A DNA stretch of 64,000 nucleotides from Xanthoparmelia taractica (Eukaryota; Ascomycota; Lecanoromycetes; Lecanorales; Parmeliaceae): assembly GCA_033085395.1 (NCBI GenBank), contig JANQBS010000047.1, positions 62,001-126,000 of the forward strand. Reading direction: 5' to 3'. The notes beneath the pieces were generated by a model. The model ran no database searches, was not told the DNA's origin, and worked only from the letters and a program-made list of their open reading frames with translations. The position numbers and the translations under genes are program-made. Numbering within the stretch: the first letter of the stretch is position 1; each line of letters starts with the position of its first letter. This document shows positions 11,898 through 23,996 of the stretch, piece after piece.

Positions 11898-12991
11898 ATG
11901 TCCTCATCTGGCACGAGTAAGAAAAAGGACCACAGCATACATTCCGCCCACCACGTCCATTACCCGTTCTGGTTTGGAGGCTCAGCATCATGCTTCGCGG
12001 CCGCGGTGACACATCCTTTGGACCTGAGTACGAGCGCAAGACCATGTTGAGAGAAAATAGAATGATTCATGGCTAATAGAGTGAACAGTAAAGGTAGGCG
12101 CACGACCCTGGACATATTGAAGCTCGAGCTTACTCCAAGCAGGTCCGCCTTCAAACTCGCACCCCAGATGGCCCAAAGGGCATGCTGGGCACATTCGTGC
12201 ACATTCTCAGGACAAGTAGTGTATTGGGCCTCTACAGCGGTGTATGTTATTCCCACCATCTCTACTCCCTTCCCATCCTCCGATCTCGAAGCGTTCAAAC
12301 CTGACCAAATCTCCGTCAGCTCTCCGCCTCCCTCCTCCGCCAACTAACCTACTCCACCACCCGCTTCGGCATCTATTCCGAACTCAAAGAAACCTTCACA
12401 ACCGCGCGATCCTCCCCCTCCCTTCCCTCCTTGATCGCCATGGCCAGCACTTCCGGCTTCCTAGGCGGAATAGCCGGCAACCCAGCCGACGTGCTAAATG
12501 TGCGCATGCAGCACGACGCCGCTTTACCTGTCGACAAGAGGAGGAACTACAAAAATGCTATAGACGGACTAATCCGCATGACGAGAGAGGAAGGTTGGCG
12601 GAGCCTATGGAGGGGCGTGTGGCCGAACAGCATGAGAGCCGTGCTTATGACGGCGAGCCAACTCGCCAGCTACGACAGTTTCAAACGCGCCTTGCTCGCC
12701 AACACGTCTCTCGAAGACGACTTGACGACGCATTTCACGTCTTCTTTGCTCGCGGGCTTTGTGGCGACGACGGTCTGCAGTCCCGTCGACGTGATCAAGA
12801 CGCGCGTCATGAGCGCAAAGGAGTCGGAGAGCCTGCTCGGGCTGCTGAGCCGGACCGTCAAGCACGAGGGTATCGGGTGGATGTTTCGGGGCTGGGTGCC
12901 CAGTTTCGTGAGATTGGGTCCGCATACCGTTGCTACGTTCCTGTTCTTGGAGCAGCACAAGACGATCTATCGGTATTTGAAGGGGGTGTGA
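11898..12991 (+). CDS. DIC1: Mitochondrial carrier, dicarboxylate-carrier type
   Basis: Exons 11898-12027, 12089-12093, 12143-12241 and 12320-12991 give 301 aa, the usual size for the SLC25 family. Three Px[DE]xx[KR]x[KR]-type signatures are present: PLDLIKVR (residues 40-47), PADVLNVR and PVDVIKTR. The Asn in the second signature and the MQ after it are typical of dicarboxylate carriers, which exchange malate or succinate for phosphate across the inner mitochondrial membrane. The first signature can only be completed through a 5-nt exon (TAAAG) between two introns of 61 and 49 nt, both with GT/AG ends; the first has a GCTAAT branch point. Without it the signature breaks and the frame fails. 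Another SLC25 substrate class cannot be excluded. Confidence 0.88.
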
Positions 12992-14000
12992 ACAGCTAAT
13001 TTTGGGATATTGATGTGGGGAGGTATTATAGAGGGTCGATATTGCTTCAGAGCGGCGAGTACATATAGACTCTTTCCACTTGAATTGACGGCGAGCAAGG
13101 CGTTATTGGCAACATGTATCTACAATGTCGGGCACCTAGCAGATAATGGAGGCCACTTTAGAGACTCGTTGATAGTTGTTAAGAAGGCTTTTACCATACA
13201 GCGATGCCTGCCTGCAACGTGACCGACCCTCTTACTCTGACATCTTCTGAGGAGTAAGCCAATTTTACAACCCTTCCTGCCTAGACATACCCTTCCAGCT
13301 CACCCACAACCGCATCTCACTTTTAGAACCTAAACCAAGAATGTGAGCTATAGCATGAATAATTCCAATCCCTTTCTTTATCTTATCTAACTATCTATCC
13401 ATGTATCCATCCTTCCTCCATAAATACAAATCCCATCCCAGCCCAGCCCATCCCATCGCATGCTTCCTTCCTTCCTTCCTTCCTTCCCTCCCTCTCTCCC
13501 TCCCCCCCTCCCTCTATACCCCCCCAAAAACAATGCCCCCAATACAAATCAATCAATCGCTAACCTTCCTTCCTTCCTTCCTTATTTCCCCGCCTTCCAA
13601 TCCCAACCTCAAAAACCCCAAGAAAAAGTAAAATGTAGAATATGTATGTCGCGAATCGATTTACTATGTACAAAGAAAAGAAAACCCCCTGCCCACTCCA
13701 ACCCCCGGGCCGCGGGAATCCAGTCTCTTTTGACCGGGAAAGCGAAGGCGACCTCTCGCTACTCGCGTCCGGTGGTGCGGTTCCAAAAAAAAAAAGTGTA
13801 GTGTAGTGTAGCGTTGTTTGTTTTTGTGTATCGGGCTTAGATCTCGAGGACGTTGAAAGCTCGTATGTACCGTATAGAAATAGAGGGAGGCGAGAGGGCG
13901 GGGTAAGGCGAGGACGACGGTGCTCTGTGTACTCGCACCCAACCGATCCAGCGATTTTGCGTCGTCGCTTGCGCTGCTCCCCACACTTGATAAAAAATAA
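12992..14000. other. Intergenic, pyrimidine-rich microsatellites
   Basis: CTTC/TTCC runs lie at 13463-13500 and 13565-13583, within a strongly C/T-biased stretch. No gene supported; a minus-strand frame across 13664-14218 overlaps the neighbouring gene in another frame. Confidence 0.6.
13463..13583. repeat. CTTC-type microsatellite and C/T-rich tract
   Basis: Two runs of the tetramer CTTC/TTCC are separated by CCCTC-rich sequence. Simple-sequence repeat downstream of the carrier gene. Confidence 0.85.
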
Positions 14001-14940
14001 TCACCCTGAATGACTAGGCGCATAACCAATCTGGATGCTCGCGCTGCCCATACTGCTCGCGCACGAGGTCCTTCTCTTCTCCGCGAGTTCGAAGCGAGAA
14101 GAAGGGGGCGCGAGCAGCGGGGACGTTTTGCGAGAGTTGGGGGATCGCGGTCGTGGGGTGCGGAGGAGTGGGGGCGTCGATAGGACGGCTTGGGGGATTG
14201 TGGGAAGGGGTATCTCATTGGCTGGCAATTCTACTGGTGATTGTTGTCGCTGTTGTTGATATACACGTCTGAAGGAGCCGTGAGTAGCGGGCAACTCTGC
14301 CAGTTGCGGCTGCGGGTCTCCATGCGTGTCTTCTGGGCTCATCGTCGTTCGCGTGCCAGCGCTCGTGGGTATAATGTAGAAGCCGTTGAGGAGTGAGGGA
14401 TGGTGCCTTAGTCCTCGTCTCCTACGCGGGCTGGTGACGCCGTTGTCCTCGTCAATTGGGACTTCGGAGAGGTCTGTGGATCCGCCAGGACGCTGCACTT
14501 TGACGAATTGGGCGGAGATGGGGAGAAAGTTGTGGTAAATGGCTTTTTCCACTATGTAGGTGGTGAGTGAGTAGGGGAACTAAAGAGGGGCTGTGAACGA
14601 GTTGCACGGTAGACTCACCATCGATTTCTTCGAGCTTCTTCAAGGTGTAAGTCTTCGAACCAGTGTCGAAGACAAGCGCGGTCGTCTTAAAATCCTTGGG
14701 GTGGACGGCGAGCGCGGTGTTCTTGGCCTCCGTGCTGTGATTGGACCTTCGTAGGTCTTTGAAAAGACAGACAGGACAGCACGATGACGGGAGCCGCGTG
14801 GCGAGATTATCCACCCACGAAAAGATCGTGGCAAGGCCCGAGGAGCAGAGCGCAGCTAGGGAGGAGAGATACCCAGAGATCGAGGATCGGATGAAGGCGT
14901 GGGAAGGTGACTCTGGGCCCAATACCAGAGCGAAGGACAT
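14001..14940 (-). CDS. Unknown protein with Pro/Ser/Arg-rich tail
   Basis: Not recognised. Exons 14619-14940 and 14001-14551, with a 67-nt intron (GTGAGT donor, ATAG acceptor), give 290 aa. The N-terminal half looks folded, with a Cys-containing hydrophobic part (LPSSCCPVCLF) and a patterned segment (FKTTALVFDTGSKTYTLKKL) that reads on across the junction as EEIDVEKAIYHNFLPISAQF. The C-terminal half is disordered, rich in Pro, Ser, Arg and Gln. Codon usage resembles the neighbouring genes and the junction restores an unbroken frame, so I consider it real. No catalytic motif is visible. Confidence 0.55.
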
Positions 14941-16457
14941 TCTGCTTTCTTGATTGCTAGCACGGCGCTGTCGTGAACGATTCTGGTTGAAATGGAAGAC
15001 AACTTGAAGAGATGAAAGCTATGACTCTTTTATTTTTAGTATGCTTGCCCATCGAGAAAGTATTCCGACTCAATCGGCTATAGTGCTGGAGTGAATCCTG
15101 TCCAGAAGAGGTAATGGGGTCTGGCGAAATTGGATGAAGCACGGCAGGGCATCCCACCCCGCTTCACTTTCCGGAGCAATGTCCATCAAGATAAGGCCCC
15201 TGAATTCGGCCCAAGGAGCAGGAAGGTTATCTTAGCCAATAGAGGCAAGGAGAATGTGGCAGTCTTGGCTGAAGCATGACGAAACGGTCCCATCTTGCGC
15301 TCAACCAGACTCGGAAGGGAGCATGCCACCAATACATCTTGTACGGGGCTTGCTGACTCGTACGCCACGAAACGTCGGCCGAATCTGCGACGTCACGCCA
15401 TTATCATGGATTCTCACGTAGAAGTATTAGCACTGTGTAGATCAGGGGGGTGCAGCACATATGATAACTACGATATGAGATGTGTTGGCATCGTAGGCAC
15501 GATTGAGAGCCAGGGGAATCCGGCAAACCTCTCACGGCAAGCTGCATATTCGTTGACAATCAGCGAAGCTGCGTTGGCATGATGCGGATGCAACAGCACG
15601 GGAAAAGTGATCGGACACGGGTTCACACCCCGCAGCATTCGGACAATCATGAGACCCTCAGCTCTTCAAGATAGCTATCAAGAGTCCCTTGAACCTGATA
15701 CGCATGACTCAGTGCAAGCCCCAGCGCCTAGTTAACTATTAGTTACGTGATTTCCGAAACTAATAGCGTTCGGTATCCCCGGCCGATAAGACGGCTTCCT
15801 CAATAAAATGCAAGCCATCGTCTGCCGTTGTAGTGAGGGTATGCATGGTACTGGCTGCATGCCTCACTTTGCAGGGATTCTGGGTTTGATCAGCAGTGGA
15901 AGCTGCGAACTATTCCCTAGACTCAAATGAAACCACTTCGTATGCAGGGAGCCCCAACTGAGCTGGTGACTAAGACCGTAAGCATCGGGACTGGCACAAG
16001 TGGGGCTCTCAACGGGAAGCACTGATGACGCACCCGAGACTCTACATCCGACGATTCGTGCCGCAGTGAGCCTCTCCTTCCACTTTCTGTATTTGCACTA
16101 GGTTGAGATGAATGCATTAATGCAGCGTAACCGGTTGGAAGAAGTGTTATGGGATGTTTCATTGGCGCTAAAGCACGATGACGGTACCCTGTACATGAAG
16201 CGGGGGGGTAGAGTTGCGAAGCCCTCCTGCGCTCCTCAAAATGCAGATGCTGCGTTCTGGAGATTTCGCTGGAGGTAGAGTCATACTAATAAATAGAGAT
16301 AAAAGGAACTAATACCCCATCAACTGGTCGTTTATTCGTGGAAACCCTAACAGCCTCGAAGCTTGCTCTCCAAGAGGACCGCTGTCCATATATCGAACAA
16401 AATAAAGAGCCTTAGATCATGTGAGTTATTAGAAGTTGATGGCCTTCTGCCCAGTTA
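14941..16457. other. Gene-free stretch
   Basis: About 1.5 kb with only short frames of unprotein-like composition. No repeat or RNA gene recognised. Confidence 0.5.
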
Positions 16458-17444
16458 ATGCGTCCTAGAGTCCCACTTGAAGCAGTCATGTGTCATCTAT
16501 GGGAAGGTAATATTGAGAGATGTCAACACTGTTCGGAGACCGATTATCAAAACCTGTGCAAAATGGTTCGAAATGTAGGGCGTGCCAGACCAGCTCACCA
16601 ACTGGTCGCCCGCATGGCTCAACATCACTTGGGCAGAGACCATCCACAGCCCTCGAGACCACATTCTGACATCGATCAGTACGGTAATTCGACAGCTAGG
16701 AGTCTATCCAATCGTGAGCAGGCCCTGACGCATAATACCCGACCCTCTTCTTCGAGACATGACGCTCCATTGGGGCAGCAAACACAGAGAAACCACCAGC
16801 TTGGGCGGGGGCAGAGAGAAAGCTACCACCAACAACCGTCTTCCTCAAGGCACCACACCGTCACAGACCTGGCAGACAAGTGGGAGCACCAAGCATCGAG
16901 CGAAAAGACTTCCGAGAACGATACGTGCAAAGAAAACATGGAGGTGCTGACAGCTCGGATGAACAAGCTACCTCCTCCATGCTGGGGAGACGAACAGGTC
17001 TTGCTTCCTCTAGTACAAGAGCAGTTGATGCAGGAAGAATTCTACAGACGTCAGGCGGAGCAATTAGATGATATCTGGGGTATGTATGCAAAAGAAAGAG
17101 AGGTGCTGGCGGCTCTCTACCACAGCCCGGAGCCGGAGACTTGGACACCTGATTTTGAGGAGGAGGAGATCTTGGGGCGCGAAACACCTCTGTGGGATGA
17201 GATTTGGGAACGCTGTGTGCAACAAGGAGAGGCTTGTATGCGCGATGTTCTAGACGAAGACGAGAATTGGCCGCGACGAGCACCCGAAGAAGCAGATATT
17301 TGGACAAGGGAGCTAGATGGAATGTTGACTGCCGCTAGTCTCCGACGACTTGTGCCTGTGTTCACTCTTCAGGAGTCACTGCGGGCAGGCGGACTCGAGA
17401 GATCAGATGAAAGCAGGAGAGCAAGCTCTTCGGACAAGGGATGA
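16458..17444 (+). CDS. Unknown acidic/Gln-rich protein, single exon
   Basis: A 328-aa uninterrupted frame that I do not recognise. The N-terminal 40 residues hold a cysteine cluster (CHLW, CQHC, NLCKM) that could bind a metal. The middle is His/Gln/Ser-rich and disordered. The C-terminal half (about 170-310) is strongly helical and acidic, with regularly spaced Trp residues (LDDIWGMYAK, PLWDEIWERC, EEADIWTREL). It is isolated in a gene-poor stretch, as expected of an orphan or fast-evolving gene. Length and composition argue against a chance ORF, but no family supports it. Confidence 0.45.
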   Translation: MRPRVPLEAVMCHLWEGNIERCQHCSETDYQNLCKMVRNVGRARPAHQLVARMAQHHLGRDHPQPSRPHSDIDQYGNSTARSLSNREQALTHNTRPSSSRHDAPLGQQTQRNHQLGRGQRESYHQQPSSSRHHTVTDLADKWEHQASSEKTSENDTCKENMEVLTARMNKLPPPCWGDEQVLLPLVQEQLMQEEFYRRQAEQLDDIWGMYAKEREVLAALYHSPEPETWTPDFEEEEILGRETPLWDEIWERCVQQGEACMRDVLDEDENWPRRAPEEADIWTRELDGMLTAASLRRLVPVFTLQESLRAGGLERSDESRRASSSDKG

Positions 17445-20400
17445 GGTTACACAAAGGTTTAGCGACGACTTCACAAGCGCCGCTTATCCGCCTTTAGCCT
17501 CACAGCTGCATAAAGTAAGTGACAGGGATTACCTTAATGTATTTTTGGTCTCGGCTTTATCTGTGTATTTATTGATATATCCTGTCATGATATATTATGT
17601 CATTGAGTCAAAGTTCTCTGCGATCTGAAGGCCACAGTGCAGCTCGCAAATTTAATGCTAATACGTCAAGACAACGCGGTCCTGCATCAGTACTACAAAC
17701 CCTAAGGGCTGTATAGTCATTGTAGAGGCAACATTGCGAAGCGCGTCAGCCATTAGAAGATGCGGAGAACTTTTAGGCAAAATAACGACATATTCACTTC
17801 AGGAGGGCAGTACGGTAGTGGTGCGCAAATCTGCACGACGAATTGATCACAAGCCATCGCTCTAGAAAGCCGAAAGCCTTTTTTGGGGAGACCAAATGCT
17901 ACCGTTTCAGTGTCATTATTTAACCGAGTCGACAGGGGCATCAATGCAGATGTTGGAGCATGCCTTGATATCGTATCTCCGAGACACGTATATCGTACAT
18001 CTGTATAGATTCGAGGTAGGTCCATTCCAACAGAATCTCTGCGGCTGGCTTTGGGCTGCAAGCGGGATGCCTGCTCGCCACTTCCTTCACAAACCTTTAT
18101 ATTCTTCCGCCTCGAACCTGTGGCCAAACAGGTCTTCGTGCTTAATAGCGCTTCAGATCTTTGATTGACTCGATTCGGACATACATCGCCAGCGTTTGAC
18201 TTCGGATGCCCTACGCAGGTTACAGGAGCATTTCGCAGAGAGCTGTGACCCGTGTTGTACACTTTGAACGGTGAATGTTCGTGATTTTTAGTACAGGAGG
18301 TGTTATTGTAGTTAAAACGAGCGGTGGCAGAGCTGTAGGACTTGGAGTTGGGGCATGAGCAGTTGTGAAGCTGGCATTTGGCTCGCTCTGAACAAGTGCT
18401 GTTGTGACTGCAGATACGGAGTCTGGAGTCTGCGCATGCATTGATGAAGAAGAGGTAGTTGGGACACTAGCAAAATGCCACGTTGTCTTCCATCCGGGCA
18501 AATTCGTTAAGAGAATTATGAGACACTGGAAGGTATGGTTGCTGAGGGCGTACAACATGGATGCTTTTAGGCTGACGTTTGGAACTTGGCTCGGGAATTC
18601 GCCGAATGACTCCGGGCCTTCAGGGTGCGTCCAGTACGGACGTTGCATTGGCAGGAGAGAAAATTCGAGCTGTCATAGGGGTTCTCAAAGGCGGTTGAGG
18701 ATGGGATCATACTGTATCGAGGCTCGAGATCGAGGTCAGTCGAGATACTTCCATTGTTCATATAAAAGCTTGAACAAGGCTGATGGCAGTATGCCCATTC
18801 AGACCAAGCGCTATAAACGCCAGGTCGGCGGTTTCGATGTCCCGTGACGTTCGCTGCCTTGAACAGTGAGGTCCCAGATGAACCAGGAATCAGATTCTAT
18901 ATCTGTCCATCAGGTACTTCGAGAACAACAGCGCTGGTGGTAGTTGGAGTTGTTAATGCAACATAAGCGTCAAGAAATGCTAAAACAACTGTCTTTCAAG
19001 ATACCTGAGCGGTCATGTACTAGTGTTATCATTTTTTCGTCTCGATCCGACTGTAATCCGTTTATCCTTGCACTGTCTTGCAATCTTTCAGCGCCTCTAC
19101 CCTCACGACTTTGCTTAGCTGTCTGCCAAGGACGGTGTAGGGTGTGACAATTATGCTGGGGGCTATACTCTCCTTTCCATGAGATGCATGAAATATTTGA
19201 ACTCGTCCACAAGTGCAAAAATCCCCTGCACCACTTGGTTAAGGCCAAGCCCACGTACCTTCTGTGCTCCCCAGGTTCTTTGAGCTCCTTCTCTCGGAGA
19301 CAAAGCATATACAAACTTATTGGCAAAGAAGACAACATGCTCAGTTTTTATTGCTTGATTTGCGTAAGACCCTGGGAATAAAGCCGACCCTGTCCTTTGT
19401 TTTGTTTATCGTAGACTTGCCTAGCTTGTCAAGCCCCTATTGATTGCGAAGGGGGTTCATTTATGCGATACGGGGACCTTCAATCTCAAGAATTGCATCG
19501 ATGGGTTTCTTTTATCAAGACGTCAACATGTTGACTTCCATATGATCGGTGGTGGGTGTGATCTGAAGGCCAATGTATCAAGGCGCTAGAGTGCTGAAGT
19601 AGACCGGATCGAGATTTCTTAGCAGGTTGCAGGCTCGTTGACGTTCTGCAACGCTACAGAAGTGAATTGCGCATGATGCTCGAGTACTGAGGCGTTGGCT
19701 ACTCCTTAATTTCTCGGACTGTTTTATAATTCTTGAATCAGACTAAAACGAATACATTGACAATATTCTCAGTTGATGTGGAAGTGATGGCTATTCCCCT
19801 TTGTTTTCTTATGGGAATGGATCACAGACTTCTTCATTTGACAAAAATATCGTATGACCACCTGACCTTATGGATGTTCGAAGTTTGTATTTGCTATCTC
19901 AACATCTCTATATACTCTACATTCCAGGTTGTCCCCAGTTGCTCCTCTACGACTCCTTTAAGCCCACTCTCTCCCGAGTATTGTAAAAATACTGGGCAAT
20001 TGTAATCCTGTATTCTCCTGCTGCTTAGACACTGTGTTCAGAGCGCTCTTTGATCGTATTGAGTCTAGCTGACCATTATCCCGTACCCAATCTGAAAAGC
20101 CTTCTCGAAACGAGGGCAAGCGGCACGGCGACACAAGCGAAGAAGACTTCGTATCAAGCCGCAGGACAATCTCGTGAGAGGGAGGTATCAAATCTTGCCT
20201 GTGATGACGTCCCGAGAGCAGGAAGAATATCCACTTTCCCATTGCTCTATGACTAGAGCGACGCTTAGAGATGTTCTTCGTGCGGCCGAGTTCGAAAAGC
20301 AGACGCCGATCTGCTCTAGATCGTCGTTTAGTGAGGGACGGTTGAATTTTTGTGGGGTCTGGCAATGCCATTCGATTGAACTCGGCACGATAGGTGTGTA

Positions 20401-21631
20401 AAGGGTCATGGTGAAGGAGCTGTGGCGCCGAGTCAGCCAAGGTCTGAGGAGATGCTCGGATGGTGGTGGTCATATTGGTGATGGTCAGGGGATGAACATT
20501 GTTCGAGTGTTCTGTTGTTTGCCTTATTAGAAAGATGATGTTAGGATGGTGGGCCGCCTGTAAGTGTCAGTGGTTTCAAGACAAAGAATATATACGAAAG
20601 AGTAGTCTTACCCACGGTTGTAGTATATACATACAGGGTTGGCTCCATAGTTGAACATTTATGTTGTGGGTATTGACTGCCGAAACATAGTGCAGACAAT
20701 CCCACGTTCGGAATTACCATAGGTCAATTCGTTGCTCGGGTGCACACGGGAAGAAGCATGAAATGGAATACAACCTTTGAGAATTCGGACATGCGAGAAA
20801 AGTGACAATCAATACCCACAACAAAACATAGAGCCTGTGTGACCGAATTGCTAAGCCTATATCACCATTCCCATATTCAATATGCGCTCTATAACAGAAG
20901 CAAGATCGCCGGAATACATGCAGGTAGATCGGAAATACCAAGGCAACAACGAACGATTCAAGGCTATTGTGCCAAGACGACTTCCACGGAAAGATTATTT
21001 GCTCTCCATTTCCTGTCTAGAGGCTCATGGCTGCCGGTCGAACTATAGATATTTGATCACCTGCAAACTTTCCATGCGTATCCCCGCATAATCTTCCCGA
21101 CGGTTTTTTGGCGGAAGCATTGCCCGGCGCGAATGGTGAACTTAAAGAGAAGGAGATTAGCATGTTGTTGCAAACGACGAAACGATCACCTGAAGTTTGA
21201 AACAAGTCAATTTCAAATAAAGATGAGTATACACGCTTGCCGGTATGAACAACCATGGTGTGCAACGAGCACGAAAATAGATAAGCGACCAGATAAACCA
21301 AAGGAAGAAATGGACGAGCAAATAGACGAGTAGCAGAATATTCAGGAGCACAAACCATACCCACGTAATAAGCTCCTCCTCCAGTGATCAATGACCGATG
21401 CAGCTATGACCAGATGGCTGGAAAGAGGTTTCCGTCAGATCTTACCCATGTCATTGATGGATGGTAATTGATGGATTGATTGGCCCTTTCGCAGCGAGAT
21501 TGTCGTGTCGGACCTGCTTCGTCGGCGTGACTTTGAGACGAGTACTTCCAGATGTCAATGATATCTCCGACTGTACTAAGTCTGTTCCTTGCAGAAGAGG
21601 CGTCTGATCGCTAAGTATTATCAGAGATCAG
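17445..21631. other. Gene-poor stretch, 4.2 kb
   Basis: No confident gene. Two weak items: a minus-strand frame open from about 18477 to 17753 with a Cys-rich start but no ATG, and the minus-strand ORF at 19958-20473. Otherwise only short frames and no clear repeats. The last 200 bases are downstream of TRP2. Confidence 0.45.
19958..20473 (-). CDS. Weak hypothetical ORF
   Basis: A 171-aa open frame whose first 75 residues look more protein-like (LLHHDPLHTYRAEFNRMALP, then a basic segment with SLTKRRSRADRR) than the rest. No family, membrane segment or neighbouring context supports it. The downstream half may be intronic or noncoding. Treat as doubtful. Confidence 0.2.
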   Translation of the reverse strand: MTTTIRASPQTLADSAPQLLHHDPLHTYRAEFNRMALPDPTKIQPSLTKRRSRADRRLLFELGRTKNISKRRSSHRAMGKWIFFLLSGRHHRQDLIPPSHEIVLRLDTKSSSLVSPCRLPSFREGFSDWVRDNGQLDSIRSKSALNTVSKQQENTGLQLPSIFTILGREWA

Positions 21632-23411
21632 TCAACCAGCCATGTCAATATGCATGTGCCCCGTTTTTTCCCCTGTAGTGCCTTCCTGTATGCCATCCCT
21701 CTTACTCTCAGTTCCAGAATACCTCTCCTCAGCAGCTGCGATACACCTGATGTTAGCAGCAGCCTTGTTCATTGTCTCGATCCACTCCTCTTCTGGTACA
21801 CTATCCCACACTATGCCTCCACCGGCCTGCAGGTAGGCAACTCCATCCTTCACAAGCATAGTTCTCAGAGCAATACACGTATCCATGGCACCTTCAGTCT
21901 CCTTTCCATCCCGATCAACATTTCCGTAGCCAAAATAGCCAACTGCGCCAGCGTAGACACCTCTTTTTTCCATTTCCAGCTCAGCGATAAGTTCCATAGC
22001 ACGGACCTTGGGGGCGCCACTAACAGTACCAGCAGGGAATATGGAGCGGAATGCGTCAAACCGGGTCTTCCCTACTCGTAAAAGGCCGCTCACTTGCGAA
22101 ACGAGATGCTGGACATGGGAAAATCTCTCAACGACCATGAGTCTATCCGTTTTAGTACTGATGGGCTCACAGACACGATTGATATCATTACGGGCAAGGT
22201 CAACAAGCATGACATGTTCGGCTCGGTCTTTGAGACTTGCCCGCAACTCATTAGCGAGCTTGAGATCTTCAGCAGGGTTTGAGCCACGCTTGACTGTGCC
22301 AGCTATAGGATGCGTAATAATGCGATGGGTGTCCTCTTCACGTTTGACGAGGAGTTCGGGTGAGGCGCCTACAAGGTGAAATGTGGAGCAAGAAATATAG
22401 AATAGGTACGGTGAGGGATTGGTATTTCGGAGTTGGCGGTAGATGTTAAAAGGGTGGAGGGTCGTGGGCCGTGCTATGCGGTGGGATGGGACAGCTTGTA
22501 TTATAGTACCACGTTGGATCTCTTTCTTAAGACTGAGGACATGAGCTTCGTATCCGCTTTGGCCAGTGTTGGATTCGTAAGTTTGGTTTGGCGCTATTGG
22601 AGGCTGAGGTGGAAGAGGTAGGTCTTGAGATTGGAGGATCGAGACTGTGGCGCTAAGGACTTGATAGGCAGATTCATAAGCAGATGATAGGGAGTCGGGA
22701 TGTGTATCGGACGAAGGTATATGTAGGTATGTAATAACCTTGACCACCTGGAAGAAATGATCGAAAGCCACGATGGTGTCGAAGAGCATGAATAGGGATT
22801 CGGGGACCTTGAGGACGTCTTTCATTTTCCGGGCTGTCCGAGGCTCGAAGTATCGAACACAGTCATATCCCACATATCCGATCGCGCCTCCAGTGAGTGG
22901 AGGTAGAACAAGGCCTGGGATGACTGCCTCTCGGTATTGTGCCAGCTCTCCCTCAAGGAAAGGCAGCGGGTCACGTTCGGGTCCATGACCAGGACCGGTC
23001 TTCAGTACCTTCCTTGGATCTATATGAGAACAGGTCAGTACAATCTGAGCCTGATTTGTACGCAAGCCTTACCTGCACCGACGAAACTATATCTCCCAAT
23101 AGTCTCGGAGCTAGCAGCGCTTTCGAATAGAAAGGAATATTTGGCATCAGACCTGAAATCCCTTAGCCGCTACACAACAACCTTCCATGATCTAACTGAC
23201 TTGGCAGAGATTTTGAGATAGGCCAGCGTAGGAGTCAATATATCTGCGGATATTGTTGCACATATCGGCACGAGGTTTGGGGGAGTGGAAGAGCTTTTGT
23301 ATTTAGAGAGTACCTCTTGCACAGTCTCTAATGAGGGTTGTATGTTCAACTAAAATGTGTAAGCAGCTTTGCGGTCGGAGGATGGCCTATGAGACATACT
23401 CTAGGAGCCAT
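21632..23411 (-). CDS. TRP2: Anthranilate synthase component I
   Basis: Exons 23400-23411, 23201-23349, 23073-23152 and 21632-23019 give 542 aa. The enzyme converts chorismate to anthranilate, using ammonia from the glutamine amidotransferase subunit; first committed step of tryptophan synthesis. Visible are the N-terminal Trp-binding feedback region (SFLFES, around residue 60), the chorismate-domain motifs IIQAVPSHRIARPT, GTVSGAPKVRAMELIAEL and GAVGYFGYG, and the C-terminal GGGIVWDSVPEEEWIETMNK. The first exon is only 12 nt (ATG plus three codons) with a GTATGT donor. It gives an N-terminus MAPR-LNIQPSLE-, which fits other fungal TRP2 proteins as I know them. The other introns are 48-53 nt. 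A short hydrophilic C-terminal tail follows the last conserved motif. Confidence 0.95.
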
Positions 23412-23996
23412 ATAGCTGTATCTACATTAAAGTTGGTAGTACCTTGAGGTGAATGCGGAAGTCTTTGACTACGATAATCAGCGGGTGATCTCCAGGGGAG
23501 GCAGGGATGCATACCGAAGAGATCCCGCCCCCGCATCAGGCCTAAAAAAGTCTTCTTGCCTTACAGTATCGCTGCATACATGGCGAAATATTGACGTCCT
23601 TTGGTGGATATTGCATTCCACCTTGCTAACTCGACAGGGTCTTCATTTCATTTCAAGAAATTATCATTGAATGATATATCTGACGTGGAGGTAACGTTGG
23701 TTGCACTAAGGTGACCCAGTCCCACAGCTCCCAAGAGCAAAGTACTCGTCAAGCATACACACAACGCGGAACAAGATCACAGTCACGAGGCATAATGGTA
23801 CTTCAACGGTGCAAGTATATGAAGCTCTCTGTTCGCCATCCTCTGGTCGGCCGAAGCATTTCACAATATTCTGCATCTGCACGACCTCTGTCCGACCTCC
23901 TCATGGACACCGCAGCCGGCTTTGTATGCCCTCAACCTGCCCTGTGGGCGCAGCGCATCGAATAGACGCTCGGGTGTGGTCTGTCCATAGATACGC
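23412..23996. other. Intergenic between TRP2 start and LSM1 end
   Basis: Holds the TRP2 promoter. I looked for a perfect Gcn4/CpcA site (TGASTCA) and saw none. No gene. Confidence 0.5.

Noticed and set aside
6616..14940. A secondary-metabolite cluster around the P450
   Set aside because: Neighbours are a pseudogene, a mitochondrial carrier and an unknown protein; no backbone enzyme, transporter or regulator is present.
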